Positions 23,971 to 30,939 of a DNA stretch of 30,939 bases are shown in pieces. Both the position numbers and the translations under genes were made by a program. Within the stretch, counting starts at the first letter, position 1; each line of letters begins with the position of its first letter. The notes beneath the pieces were generated by a model, which worked only from the letters and a program-made list of their open reading frames with translations, was not told the origin of the DNA and did not search any database. The stretch lies in contig CALCTW010000023.1 of NCBI GenBank assembly GCA_937907055.1, positions 1 through 30,939 of the forward strand, read 5' to 3'. The stretch is from an uncultured Clostridia bacterium (GTDB lineage Bacteria > Bacillota > Clostridia > Christensenellales > Aristaeellaceae).

Positions 23971-25548
23971 TTAATTGTGCTTCATGTTCCGGTATTCCTT
24001 GGGCGTCAGGCCTTCGTTTTTACGGAAAACATGGCTGAAATAGTTGGGCTCATTATAACCGATCTCCATTGCTATATCTGAGAGCTTCATGTCGCTTGCG
24101 GCAAGAAGCTCTTTTGCTTTTTCGATACGGAGACCGGTCAGGTACGCGATGAAAGAGCGTCCCATGGTTTGGGAGAAGACCGTGCTGAAATGCGCGGTGC
24201 TCATGCCGACATGCTCCGCGACAGAAATAAGCGTGATATTGGGGTCACAGAAGTTGGCCTGAACGTAGGCGACCGCGCGGCTGATCACATGATAGTGACG
24301 ATTGTTCTGATTACGGTCTTCCTTCGCGTTTACGGCGATCTGCATCAGCCTGAGCGCTGTTGGGCGGAAGCTTTCGCGTTCACAGGAAGCCAGATTGATA
24401 TCACATTCGCTGCTCAGGCGGGCGGCGATATCCTTTTCGTCATGCTCGCCGGAAGCGGCGCAAAGCATTTTGACGGTGACCTTCATGATCTCCAGCAACG
24501 CGTAATAGCGCATCAGCACGCTGTTGAACTGGCTTTCGTTGGGACCGGAAATGATCGAATCCAAAATGCTTTCCAGATCATTCGCGGAAGCATGCTGCAT
24601 CTTGATACGGAACGCTTCGCCGAACGGGGCGTTGAAATCGATATAGCCTGCCGCGAGCTGGGCGGTATCACCGGCGTCGATGATCTGTCCGGCGGAGACC
24701 ATTCTGGCTTTGTTCATCAGATCGGTTGCAGTGTGATATACTTCGCTGACCTGACTTAAACGGTGGGCGACAGAACTGGTAACGACCGTGATGACCGGAC
24801 AGATGGCCTGAAGCTCGTGCTTCAGGATGCTGATGATGCGATAAACATGATCGGATAGCGCGGCTTCATCGTTATCACAGAACAGGATCACCAGAGACTG
24901 TGCTCCGGTGAAGTAAAGACTGATCCCCTGAGAGATCAGAAGCGCGTTGACCCGTTCAAATAACGGCGCGCGTTTGTTTTCAAGATCTTCAAAACTGAAT
25001 AAAGCGACCTGATAATGCGCGCGCAGGATATCGACCTTCAGCGCGCTGGCTTTATCAAGCAGGGCGTGTGTGGCCGAGCCGCCGTGCAGAACCTGCTGAA
25101 CAAAGTGCTGACGGAGCACTTTCCCGATCTCCGCCTCATTATATCCTTCGGGGATCTTCGGCGTGTTTTTTTCCTGTTCGATCTCAGCAGCCAGTTTGTT
25201 CAGCTCACGGGAGAGATCGGAGGCGTTGACAGGTTTTAATAAGTAGGAATTCACGCCCAGGGAGATCGCCTTGCGGGCGTATTCAAAATCGTCAAAGCCG
25301 GACAGGATGACGACCTTCAGCCAGGGCATGATGGCTTTCGCGTGTTTGATCAGCTCAAAACCATCCAGAAAAGGCATGCGGATATCTGTCAGCAGGATGT
25401 CCGGAAGCAGATCCTGCATGATGGATAACGCCATTTCACCATCGCCGGCTTCGCCGCAGAAGGTGAAAGGCCCGCCGAGAGATTCTACTGTCTTTCTGAT
25501 GTGTTGGCGGATGAGCAGCTCATCCTCAACAACAAAAACCTGATACAC
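23971..25548 (-). CDS. YesN-type response regulator (REC + AraC-family HTH)
   Basis: This 525-residue cytoplasmic transcription factor has a receiver domain at residues 1-120 with acidic pocket D9/E10, phosphoacceptor D55 (LLTDIRMPFLDG), and K105 (SYLLKPVNA). A long middle region (about 125-415) has no motif I recognise beyond the YesN-family pattern. Two AraC HTH motifs lie at the C-terminus (about 425-525), including SVAEHVGMSTAHFSTVF and IAMEIGYNEPNYFSHVF, then GLTPKEYR. It should be phosphorylated by the kinase at 21509-22966 and bind DNA near its targets, possibly the CUT2 operon. A GTG start at 25548 follows GGAGG. Its stop lies 2 bases from the stop of the opposing lipoprotein gene. 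Confidence 0.93.
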   Translation of the reverse strand: MYQVFVVEDELLIRQHIRKTVESLGGPFTFCGEAGDGEMALSIMQDLLPDILLTDIRMPFLDGFELIKHAKAIMPWLKVVILSGFDDFEYARKAISLGVNSYLLKPVNASDLSRELNKLAAEIEQEKNTPKIPEGYNEAEIGKVLRQHFVQQVLHGGSATHALLDKASALKVDILRAHYQVALFSFEDLENKRAPLFERVNALLISQGISLYFTGAQSLVILFCDNDEAALSDHVYRIISILKHELQAICPVITVVTSSVAHRLSQVSEVYHTATDLMNKARMVSAGQIIDAGDTAQLAAGYIDFNAPFGEAFRIKMQHASANDLESILDSIISGPNESQFNSVLMRYYALLEIMKVTVKMLCAASGEHDEKDIAARLSSECDINLASCERESFRPTALRLMQIAVNAKEDRNQNNRHYHVISRAVAYVQANFCDPNITLISVAEHVGMSTAHFSTVFSQTMGRSFIAYLTGLRIEKAKELLAASDMKLSDIAMEIGYNEPNYFSHVFRKNEGLTPKEYRNMKHN

Positions 25549-25598
25549 CCGATACCTCCGCTGAACACAGTGAATGGAAACGAACAATTCTTACAGAT

Positions 25599-25627
25599 AT
25601 TATATCATCTTTTGCCGTTTTTCTCAA
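25599..25627 (-). promoter_or_regulatory. Promoter of the response regulator gene
   Basis: On the minus strand TTGAGA (25627-25622), a 17-base spacer, TATAAT (25604-25599), about 51 bases before the GTG. The hexamers match those of the guanine deaminase promoter. Confidence 0.8.
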
Positions 25628-26125
25628 CCCCCCCATGCAGAGAACGCCTTGCGGATGAATGAGTATGAAGCATCGGAATCTTTCCGGAACATACGGATAC
25701 ACGGAATGAACAGATGCCGGAATGTGATAAAAAACGGCGGAAGAAGCCGGATCAGTTACATAAAAAGAAACGCGTTGGTCATGAATGAATGGATTTTGAA
25801 CGTGAACAGTGAGAAAAATTCGAATGGCACAAAATGGCAACAATCTCCAAAACGGTTACATGAACGTCAAAACGAAGAAAAAGAAGGCCTGTTTCGAGCG
25901 CTTCCGGATGGCAATAAAGGAGCCTATGTCACCGGAAAAACAGCGGGTTTTCAACGGCGCGGACTGATACGGATCCAATACACAGGCCACGGGAAATTAC
26001 ATGATCTTTCTGAAAAATCGGGCGCTTGATTGTGGAAACGGATAAATAGAGACCAATAAGCACAGAAATTACTTAAAAAATCACAAGAAATAATGAAAAT
26101 GTAATAAAACAAGTAACATTTCCTA
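25628..26125. other. Gene-poor gap between the response regulator and the Ig-like protein
   Basis: About 500 bases without a gene I can support. A 151-codon plus-strand frame (25574-26029) runs through it, but it starts inside the response-regulator promoter, has no Shine-Dalgarno site, and has no recognisable residues. The last 120 bases are AT-rich and lead into the next promoter. A small RNA or a decayed gene cannot be ruled out. Confidence 0.4.
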
Positions 26126-26153
26126 TTGACAAAAGTTCGGTTTGTGGTATTAT
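26126..26153 (+). promoter_or_regulatory. Promoter of the Ig-like/C39-like protein gene
   Basis: TTGACA (26126-26131), a 16-base spacer, TATTAT (26148-26153), preceded by about 90 bases rich in A and T that could act as an UP element. The leader to the first start codon is about 50 bases. Confidence 0.82.
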
Positions 26154-26212
26154 CTAAGCGAACAAGGAAGTAACTTATCGTGTAACGAAGCGAAGTTTGA
26201 AAGGGAAAGGCA

Positions 26213-28714
26213 GTGAAGAACATGATGAAACGGGTTACAAGCGTACTCCTCATCCTGGTGATGATCACGGCATTGTGTTCTTTTGCTTTTGCTGAAGAAG
26301 AATTTACGGCTGTTAACGATGAAGCGATCCAGATGATTGAAGATGCTTCCTCTGCTGACGATGTGACCGAAGCGATCGCTGACGAAGAAGAGAACGCTCA
26401 GATCACCGAGACCGTCGCGGAAGCGATCGAAGAAACCGAAGAAAACACCGAAGAAGTTAACCGCGAAGAACTGATCACCGCCGCCACTGCTCCGATCATG
26501 ATCGTTTCTCAGCCCGGCAGTGTATACGCCGAAGTAAGCGAGAAGATCGTATTCACGGTCGTCGCCGAGAATGTTGTTTCTTATCAGTGGGTCTACTCCC
26601 GCAACAATGGCGGCAGCTGGCGCAACCCCCCCCTGACCGGCAATCAGTCCGCCAGCCTTACCATTAAGGTTAAGGAAGAATATTATCCTTACATCTGGAA
26701 GTGCCAGTTGACTGATGAACAGGGTAATGTGACCGAGACCGGTTCCGTTCAGATTATGGCCCCTGTTGTTGAAGAAGAGATCGAAGAGACCGAAGAAATC
26801 GTCACCGATAATACCCTCAAGATCACCGCTCAGCCTTCTGATGTTTGCGAAGAAGTGACCAATAAAGTCGTCTTCACGGTGAAGGCCGAGAACGCTGTAT
26901 CTTATCAGTGGACCTACTCTCGTAACAATGGTTCCTCCTGGCGTGATACCACCCTGACGGGTAACAAGACCGAAAGCCTCTCCTTCAAGGTGAAGGAAGA
27001 ATACTACGACTACATCTGGAAATGCGTCCTGACGGATGAAAACGGCAACACCGTTGAAACGAACACCATTCGTGTCATCAAGCCCGCCGAACCTGAAGTT
27101 TTCGAGATCGTTGAACAGCCTGTGGATACACTCGTTGAACTGGGCGAAAAGACCAAGCTGACAGTTGTCGCGACCGGCGTTGCTTCCTATCAGTGGATCT
27201 ACTCCCGCAACGAGGGCGCTTCCTGGCGCGAGACCACGCTGAGCGGCAACAAGACTGCTTCTCTGACCCTGACCGGCAAGGATGCCTACTATGACTACAT
27301 CTGGAAGTGCGTCCTGACTGATGAAGAAGGCAATACCCTGGAAACGAACGCGGTTCGTATCGTTGAACCCATCGTGATCCTGCCCGTCGCCATCATTGCT
27401 CAGCCTGTCAACGCTTCCGCGATCGAAGGCCAGAACGTGACCTTCGCTGTCGAAGCTGAAAACGCTGTTTCCTACAACTGGATGACTTCCGCGAATCAGG
27501 GGAAGACCTGGAACACTGTTTTCGGCAGTGACGCCGCTTCTCTGACCATCACTGTGAACGCCTCTTCCTACAACACGCTCTTCAAGTGCGTTATGGCGGA
27601 TGAAGCGGGTGAGACCGTTGAGACCGAAGCCGTTACGGTGAATGTTCCCGGTTCCTCCAAGCTGATCACCATGAACATGGTGCCCGTGAATCAGAGCGCC
27701 GCGATCGGCGAGACGGTCGTGATCCGCGCCAACGGCTCCAATGTTGAATCCTATGACTGGCTTTCCTCCGAGAACACCGGTGCCACCTGGAGCATCGCTT
27801 CCGAAGCCGGCAATACCACCAACGAACTGAGCGTCGTGGTTACCGAGGAAACCTACACCACGATCTATAAGTGCGTGATGACCGACATCAACGGCGACAT
27901 CCTGGTCACTGAGCCTGTCGGTATCGAAGCGGACAGCGATGAACTGAAGATCATCAGCCAGCCTGTAAGCGTGTCTCTTGCCTGCGGTGAGATCGCTGTT
28001 TTCACTGTCGAAGCCAAGAATGCCGCTGCTTATCAGTGGCAGGTCAACCGTGACGGTACCTGGCTGGACATCACCGAACTGGATGGCTGCAAGCAGGAAA
28101 GCCTGCATGTGCAGGTCATCACCAACCGCGCCACCCTGAAGTATCGCTGCCGCGTTACCGGCATTCTGAATGAAGTCGTTTATACCAATACCGTTGGTAT
28201 CAGCATCCTGGAGCAGGATCTGGTCATCAAGGGTGACGAAGTTGTGATCTACGATGTGCCGCTGTATTATCAGGGCAAATACAACCTGTGCTGGGATTAC
28301 ACGCAGCAGATGGTGGAAGATTTCACCCTTGGTATCACGCACACCGACGCCGAAGTTGATAAGCTGTGCAAGGACCGCGCTGTTGAAGAATACGGCAGCA
28401 GCTGGAATGCCGGCGGTCTTCCCACCGATGAATCCTGGGATGTCATTTGGGACGATGAGATCACCATTGAAAAGGTTTTCGAGAAACTCGTTGAAAACGG
28501 TCCCCTGTATCTCAACTACAATAACTACTCGATGGGTCACATGGTCGTTCTGACCGGTATGGATCTTTCCACCGGTACCATGTACACCAATAACCCCTGG
28601 CGCGTTGAAGGAACCCAGACTTATGATCAGTTCCTCCGTATGTTCGCCACCGGTAATCATTCCGTCAGTTATCGTCTGCCGCTCATCTATGTGTCCTGGG
28701 CTGAATGGCAGTGA
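26213..28714 (+). CDS. Secreted protein with six Ig-like repeats and a C-terminal C39-like cysteine peptidase domain
   Basis: This 833-residue exported protein has a signal peptide (cut after SFAFA), a Glu-rich stretch (about 28-92), and then six repeats of about 95 residues starting near 96, 203, 298, 393, 487 and 579. Each has an Ig-like pattern: IVxQP, xxVxFTVxAExxxSYQW, xSWR, SLTI, and YxWKCxLTDExGN. The C-terminal 150 residues resemble a C39-type or papain-like peptidase: NLCWDYTQQM (Cys693), GHMVVLTGMD (His776), and TNNPW (Asn793 or 794). It likely acts at the cell surface, perhaps in adhesion or peptide processing, but there is no LPXTG-type anchor. The start is a GTG at 26213 with AAGGG 7 bases upstream, or an ATG at 26222. 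Its codon choice is unlike most neighbours and suggests high expression. Confidence 0.85.
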   Translation: MKNMMKRVTSVLLILVMITALCSFAFAEEEFTAVNDEAIQMIEDASSADDVTEAIADEEENAQITETVAEAIEETEENTEEVNREELITAATAPIMIVSQPGSVYAEVSEKIVFTVVAENVVSYQWVYSRNNGGSWRNPPLTGNQSASLTIKVKEEYYPYIWKCQLTDEQGNVTETGSVQIMAPVVEEEIEETEEIVTDNTLKITAQPSDVCEEVTNKVVFTVKAENAVSYQWTYSRNNGSSWRDTTLTGNKTESLSFKVKEEYYDYIWKCVLTDENGNTVETNTIRVIKPAEPEVFEIVEQPVDTLVELGEKTKLTVVATGVASYQWIYSRNEGASWRETTLSGNKTASLTLTGKDAYYDYIWKCVLTDEEGNTLETNAVRIVEPIVILPVAIIAQPVNASAIEGQNVTFAVEAENAVSYNWMTSANQGKTWNTVFGSDAASLTITVNASSYNTLFKCVMADEAGETVETEAVTVNVPGSSKLITMNMVPVNQSAAIGETVVIRANGSNVESYDWLSSENTGATWSIASEAGNTTNELSVVVTEETYTTIYKCVMTDINGDILVTEPVGIEADSDELKIISQPVSVSLACGEIAVFTVEAKNAAAYQWQVNRDGTWLDITELDGCKQESLHVQVITNRATLKYRCRVTGILNEVVYTNTVGISILEQDLVIKGDEVVIYDVPLYYQGKYNLCWDYTQQMVEDFTLGITHTDAEVDKLCKDRAVEEYGSSWNAGGLPTDESWDVIWDDEITIEKVFEKLVENGPLYLNYNNYSMGHMVVLTGMDLSTGTMYTNNPWRVEGTQTYDQFLRMFATGNHSVSYRLPLIYVSWAEWQ

Positions 28715-28791
28715 GCCTTCTACCGGTAAAAAGTGTTCCGGTAAGAGAACCGGAGCCTTTAACAAATCTTTTCTTCATAACCTCCTCCAAA

Positions 28792-28832
28792 ACAAAATGC
28801 CTTCCCGAAAGGGAGGGCATTTTGTTTTTGCG
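28792..28832. terminator. Bidirectional intrinsic terminator
   Basis: A long stem CAAAATGCCTTCCC / GGGAGGGCATTTTG with one mismatch around a GAAA tetraloop, with T-rich sequence on both outer sides. It serves the Ig-like gene (plus) and the GH43 gene (minus). Confidence 0.92.
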
Positions 28833-28861
28833 GACAGACAATAAAGCCGGTTATTACAGGA

Positions 28862-30190
28862 TCATTTGGTGAAAACGAATTCTTTCAGATCGCAAAGCAT
28901 TCTGTCGTGAATGGCAAGGGGATCCTGAATTCGATCATCTTCAAAAACGAGATACAGCGCGTGCCTTCCGGTGACACAGCGCGTTTTTCCGGTTACGATG
29001 GTATCGCCGCCGTCGAAATCAACAGAACAGAGTTCTTCACCGTTTTCAGGATCATCCAGTCTGACGTGGATCCGTCCCTTTTCACCGCGGCCGGCCAGCT
29101 TCAGGTGGATCTTCATTGAAGTATTGCTGAAATCCTCGCCGAAATCATAATACTTGTAGCCGATCACGCTCTTATCCATGATATCACAGACGCGGATATC
29201 CATGACATTGAATTCCTTGATGACACATTTGCCGGTCAGTACACAGGCGTTATAAGCGGGTGTGACACGGTAGGGATTCAGCGATTCCTCAAAGCCGAGA
29301 GAGGTCATTTCCACCTGCGGGATGGTACCGTCCGGCAGGATGGTGACACGCTCTACACATCCCTGGCGGCTGAAGCAGGTGTTATTTGTCGTGCGGTGAT
29401 AGAAGATATACCACTGACCGTCGATCTGGACGAGCCCGCCGTGATCATTTCCGCCGGGATAATCGATGCCGTTGTCGATGATCGTGCCGCGATGGACGAA
29501 GGGACCCATGGGGGAATCGCTCGTGGCGTAATCCAGACAGCAGCCGCGAGTCTGACTGTATACGAGATAGTAGGTTCCGTTGATCTTGCGGGGGCTACAG
29601 GCTTCAAAGTATTTGAAGGGAGGCTCTACGGGAATGATGTGCGGCTTGTAGGTTTCGGTTTTTACTTTTGTGATGTCGTTTTCATCCATCTGTACGACAT
29701 AACTCCACCTGAGACCGCAGTAGACATATACCTTGCCGTCATCGTCCACAAGAACGCCCGGATCGACAAAAACACGGTTGTTGCAAAAATCCGGCGGCAG
29801 ATCCTCGGATTCTTCATACTGATAGGTATTGAGCAACTTGAAGGGCCCTTCCGGTCTGTCGCTGACAGCGATCGCACCCTGAGCCTTGTAAATGTAGGCG
29901 AAAAGATAGTATTTACCGTCTTTCTCGACGACATCCGGCGCGAAAAGACTGCGGCCTTCCCAGGAAATATCGCTCTCGTGATCGTCATCGGCTTTGATAT
30001 GGAAGCAATCACCGTGGCAGGTCCAATTGCTCAGATCATCCTTGGGAGCGCTCCAGACTTTGAGTTTTGTGTCACAGAAACTGTCGCTGCGGGGACGATC
30101 ATGACTGCCGTAGAGGTAGACACGATCTCCGAAAAGCCTCGGTTCGCCGTCCGGGATATGTTCCCAGCCGGGCAGGATGGGATTGGCCAT
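28862..30190 (-). CDS. Glycoside hydrolase family 43 with C-terminal CBM6-like domain
   Basis: This 442-residue enzyme probably cleaves arabinose or xylose side groups from plant-type oligosaccharides. The five-bladed propeller typical of GH43 is suggested by GEPRLFGDRVYLYGSHDR (the early Asp region), SLFAPDVVEKDGKYYLFAY (APDV), VFVDPGVLVDDDGKVYVYCG, EACSPRKINGTYYLVYS (general acid Glu), and NDHGGLVQIDGQWYIFYHR. A second domain from about residue 320 resembles a carbohydrate-binding module (KYYDFGEDF, then HVRLDDPENGEELCSVDF). There is no signal peptide, so it acts in the cytoplasm on imported sugars. The ATG follows AGGAGGAACACTAAAC. It is a single-gene transcript with a promoter and terminators on both sides. 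Confidence 0.88.
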   Translation of the reverse strand: MANPILPGWEHIPDGEPRLFGDRVYLYGSHDRPRSDSFCDTKLKVWSAPKDDLSNWTCHGDCFHIKADDDHESDISWEGRSLFAPDVVEKDGKYYLFAYIYKAQGAIAVSDRPEGPFKLLNTYQYEESEDLPPDFCNNRVFVDPGVLVDDDGKVYVYCGLRWSYVVQMDENDITKVKTETYKPHIIPVEPPFKYFEACSPRKINGTYYLVYSQTRGCCLDYATSDSPMGPFVHRGTIIDNGIDYPGGNDHGGLVQIDGQWYIFYHRTTNNTCFSRQGCVERVTILPDGTIPQVEMTSLGFEESLNPYRVTPAYNACVLTGKCVIKEFNVMDIRVCDIMDKSVIGYKYYDFGEDFSNTSMKIHLKLAGRGEKGRIHVRLDDPENGEELCSVDFDGGDTIVTGKTRCVTGRHALYLVFEDDRIQDPLAIHDRMLCDLKEFVFTK

Positions 30191-30249
30191 GTTTAGTGTT
30201 CCTCCTGTATATCGCGGGCGCTGATGCCGCGGAATGTGCTCTTATGATT

Positions 30250-30278
30250 ATCATATCATCAACGGGCATAATATACAA
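30250..30278 (-). promoter_or_regulatory. Promoter of the GH43 gene
   Basis: On the minus strand TTGTAT (30278-30273), a 17-base spacer, TATGAT (30255-30250), about 60 bases before the ATG. Confidence 0.65.
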
Positions 30279-30323
30279 TGGGAATGAAGGGGAGTATTCA
30301 TCGATAATCGATCAACATACAGA

Positions 30324-30359
30324 AAAGACAGGATCACGGACGGCGATCCTGTCTTTTTT
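30324..30359 (-). terminator. Terminator after dnaA
   Basis: AAAGACAGGATC (30324-30335) pairs perfectly with GATCCTGTCTTT (30345-30356). T-runs lie on both outer sides, so it can work in either direction. It ends the dnaA transcript on the minus strand. Confidence 0.9.
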
Positions 30360-30366
30360 AAGCGAA

Positions 30367-30939
30367 TCATTCGCGCAGTTTGTGTTCGATGTTGGTGATC
30401 AGATTCCGCAGCTGGGGACTGACCTTCATTTCTTCTTCTACTTTATCGCAGCCGTGCATGACTGTGGAGTGATCACGGTTAAAGGCTTTCCCGATCGTGA
30501 TCAGGCTGGCGCCGGCGACTTCCCGGCACAGATACATGGATACCTGACGGGGGACACTGATGGAGCGCTGACGCTTGCCGCTCTTGAGATCCTCCACGCT
30601 CACATCGTAGTATTCCGCGACAGCCCGCATCACGTCGTCGCAGGTCATCACGCGCGCGGCTTCTCCGCGGCTGAAGACATCGCTCAGGGCCTCACGGGTC
30701 AATTCAGCAGTGACGGGCTTTTTGGCGATCGTGGCATAGAGCTGCAGCTTGGTCAGACAGCCTTCCATTTCGCGGATATTGCTGTGTACGCGCTCCGCAA
30801 TCAATTGAAGGACATCATCCTAAACATTCAGCATGATCTCATCCGCCTTGCGGCGCATGATGGCGATACGGGTCTCCAGATCCGGGGGTTGGATATCCGC
30901 CAACAGGCCGGCCTCGAACCGGCTGCGCAGCCGTTCCTC
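30367..30939 (-). pseudogene. dnaA: dnaA 3' part with an in-frame TAG codon (5' part beyond the window)
   Basis: Reading the minus strand from the window edge gives a strongly conserved DnaA sequence: EERLRSRFEAGLLADIQPPD then LETRIAIMRRKADEIMLNV, a TAG stop (30822-30820), then DDVLQLIAERVHSNIREMEG and the DNA-binding domain IV ending in SVPRQVSMYL, ASLITIGKAFNRDHSTVMHG. DnaA usually has a residue such as Pro where the TAG lies (LNVPDDVL). The reading frame is otherwise intact through 30367. DnaA binds the replication origin and opens it. Domain IV keeps the RDHSTV recognition motif but appears one residue shorter than the common GGRDHTTV form. It is marked as broken because of the TAG, but a sequencing error or a recoded codon is also possible. 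The next gene is GH43, not dnaN. Confidence 0.8.

Noticed and set aside
25574..26029. A 151-codon plus-strand frame in the gap before the Ig-like gene
   Set aside because: It begins inside the response-regulator leader and promoter, lacks a Shine-Dalgarno site and has no recognisable residues. I list the stretch as a gap.
26150..28765. An 871-codon open frame on the minus strand, opposite the Ig-like protein gene
   Set aside because: It mirrors the plus-strand gene, which has a promoter, signal peptide, repeats and a peptidase domain. The minus frame has none of these and no recognisable motif; it is a by-product of codon bias.
30191..30366. A possible replication origin next to dnaA
   Set aside because: No cluster of TTATCCACA-like boxes is visible; the stretch holds a GH43 promoter and a terminator.
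30367..30939. General reassignment of TAG to an amino acid
   Set aside because: Only one in-frame TAG is seen in roughly 9,000 codons, so broad reassignment is unlikely from this window alone. It is kept as a question under findings.

Overview
The window looks like a chromosomal segment of an anaerobic member of the Clostridia (Bacillota), possibly a gut or rumen lineage. The evidence is strong Shine-Dalgarno sites, many near-consensus sigma-A promoters, rubrerythrin, a fused FeoA-FeoB, LytS/YesN-type two-component proteins and carbohydrate ABC transporters of the CUT1 and CUT2 types. The taxonomic call is inference. I see no tRNA, rRNA, CRISPR array, insertion sequence or phage gene.

Layout. 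At 1-430 a fragment of a bacteriocin-exporter-type ABC transporter (minus) abuts the C-terminal end of a GMP-synthase-like gene (plus); both are cut at the same place, which marks a rearrangement or an assembly join. A plus-strand set follows: a tandem-GNAT protein, a HAD phosphatase/mutase with altered catalytic motifs, a PHP-domain phosphoesterase and rubrerythrin. Next is a divergent pair at 3.7-6.4 kb: a YghO-type acyltransferase-like protein (minus) and a GPH-family sugar symporter (plus), each with a textbook promoter.

From 6.4 to 21.3 kb everything runs on the minus strand. In transcription order it holds a major-facilitator permease, a guanine deaminase, a CUT2 sugar importer (binding protein, double ATPase, two permeases; closest in type to galactofuranose YtfQRT-YjfF), a FeoAB ferrous-iron importer with a small Cys-rich partner, a DegV protein, and an FMN riboswitch followed by two CUT1-type ABC permeases and a solute-binding protein. 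The riboswitch-ABC unit is the most striking item. A clear RFN element with its own promoter and a terminator-like hairpin sits directly before a sugar-type ABC importer, so this importer may carry riboflavin or a related flavin rather than a sugar. I know of no described flavin importer of this family.

From 21.5 to 25.6 kb lies a sensing module: a LytS/YesM-type histidine kinase and a YtfQ-like binding lipoprotein on the plus strand, facing a YesN-type response regulator on the minus strand. It resembles the XylFII-LytS/YesN sugar-sensing system and probably controls the CUT2 importer nearby. Then come a roughly 0.5 kb gene-poor gap, a secreted 833-residue protein with six Ig-like repeats and a C39-like cysteine peptidase domain, a cytoplasmic GH43 glycosidase, and the 3' part of dnaA at the window edge. 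The dnaA frame carries one in-frame TAG codon between strongly conserved blocks, while none of the 25 gene ends seen here uses TAG as its stop (17 TGA, 8 TAA).
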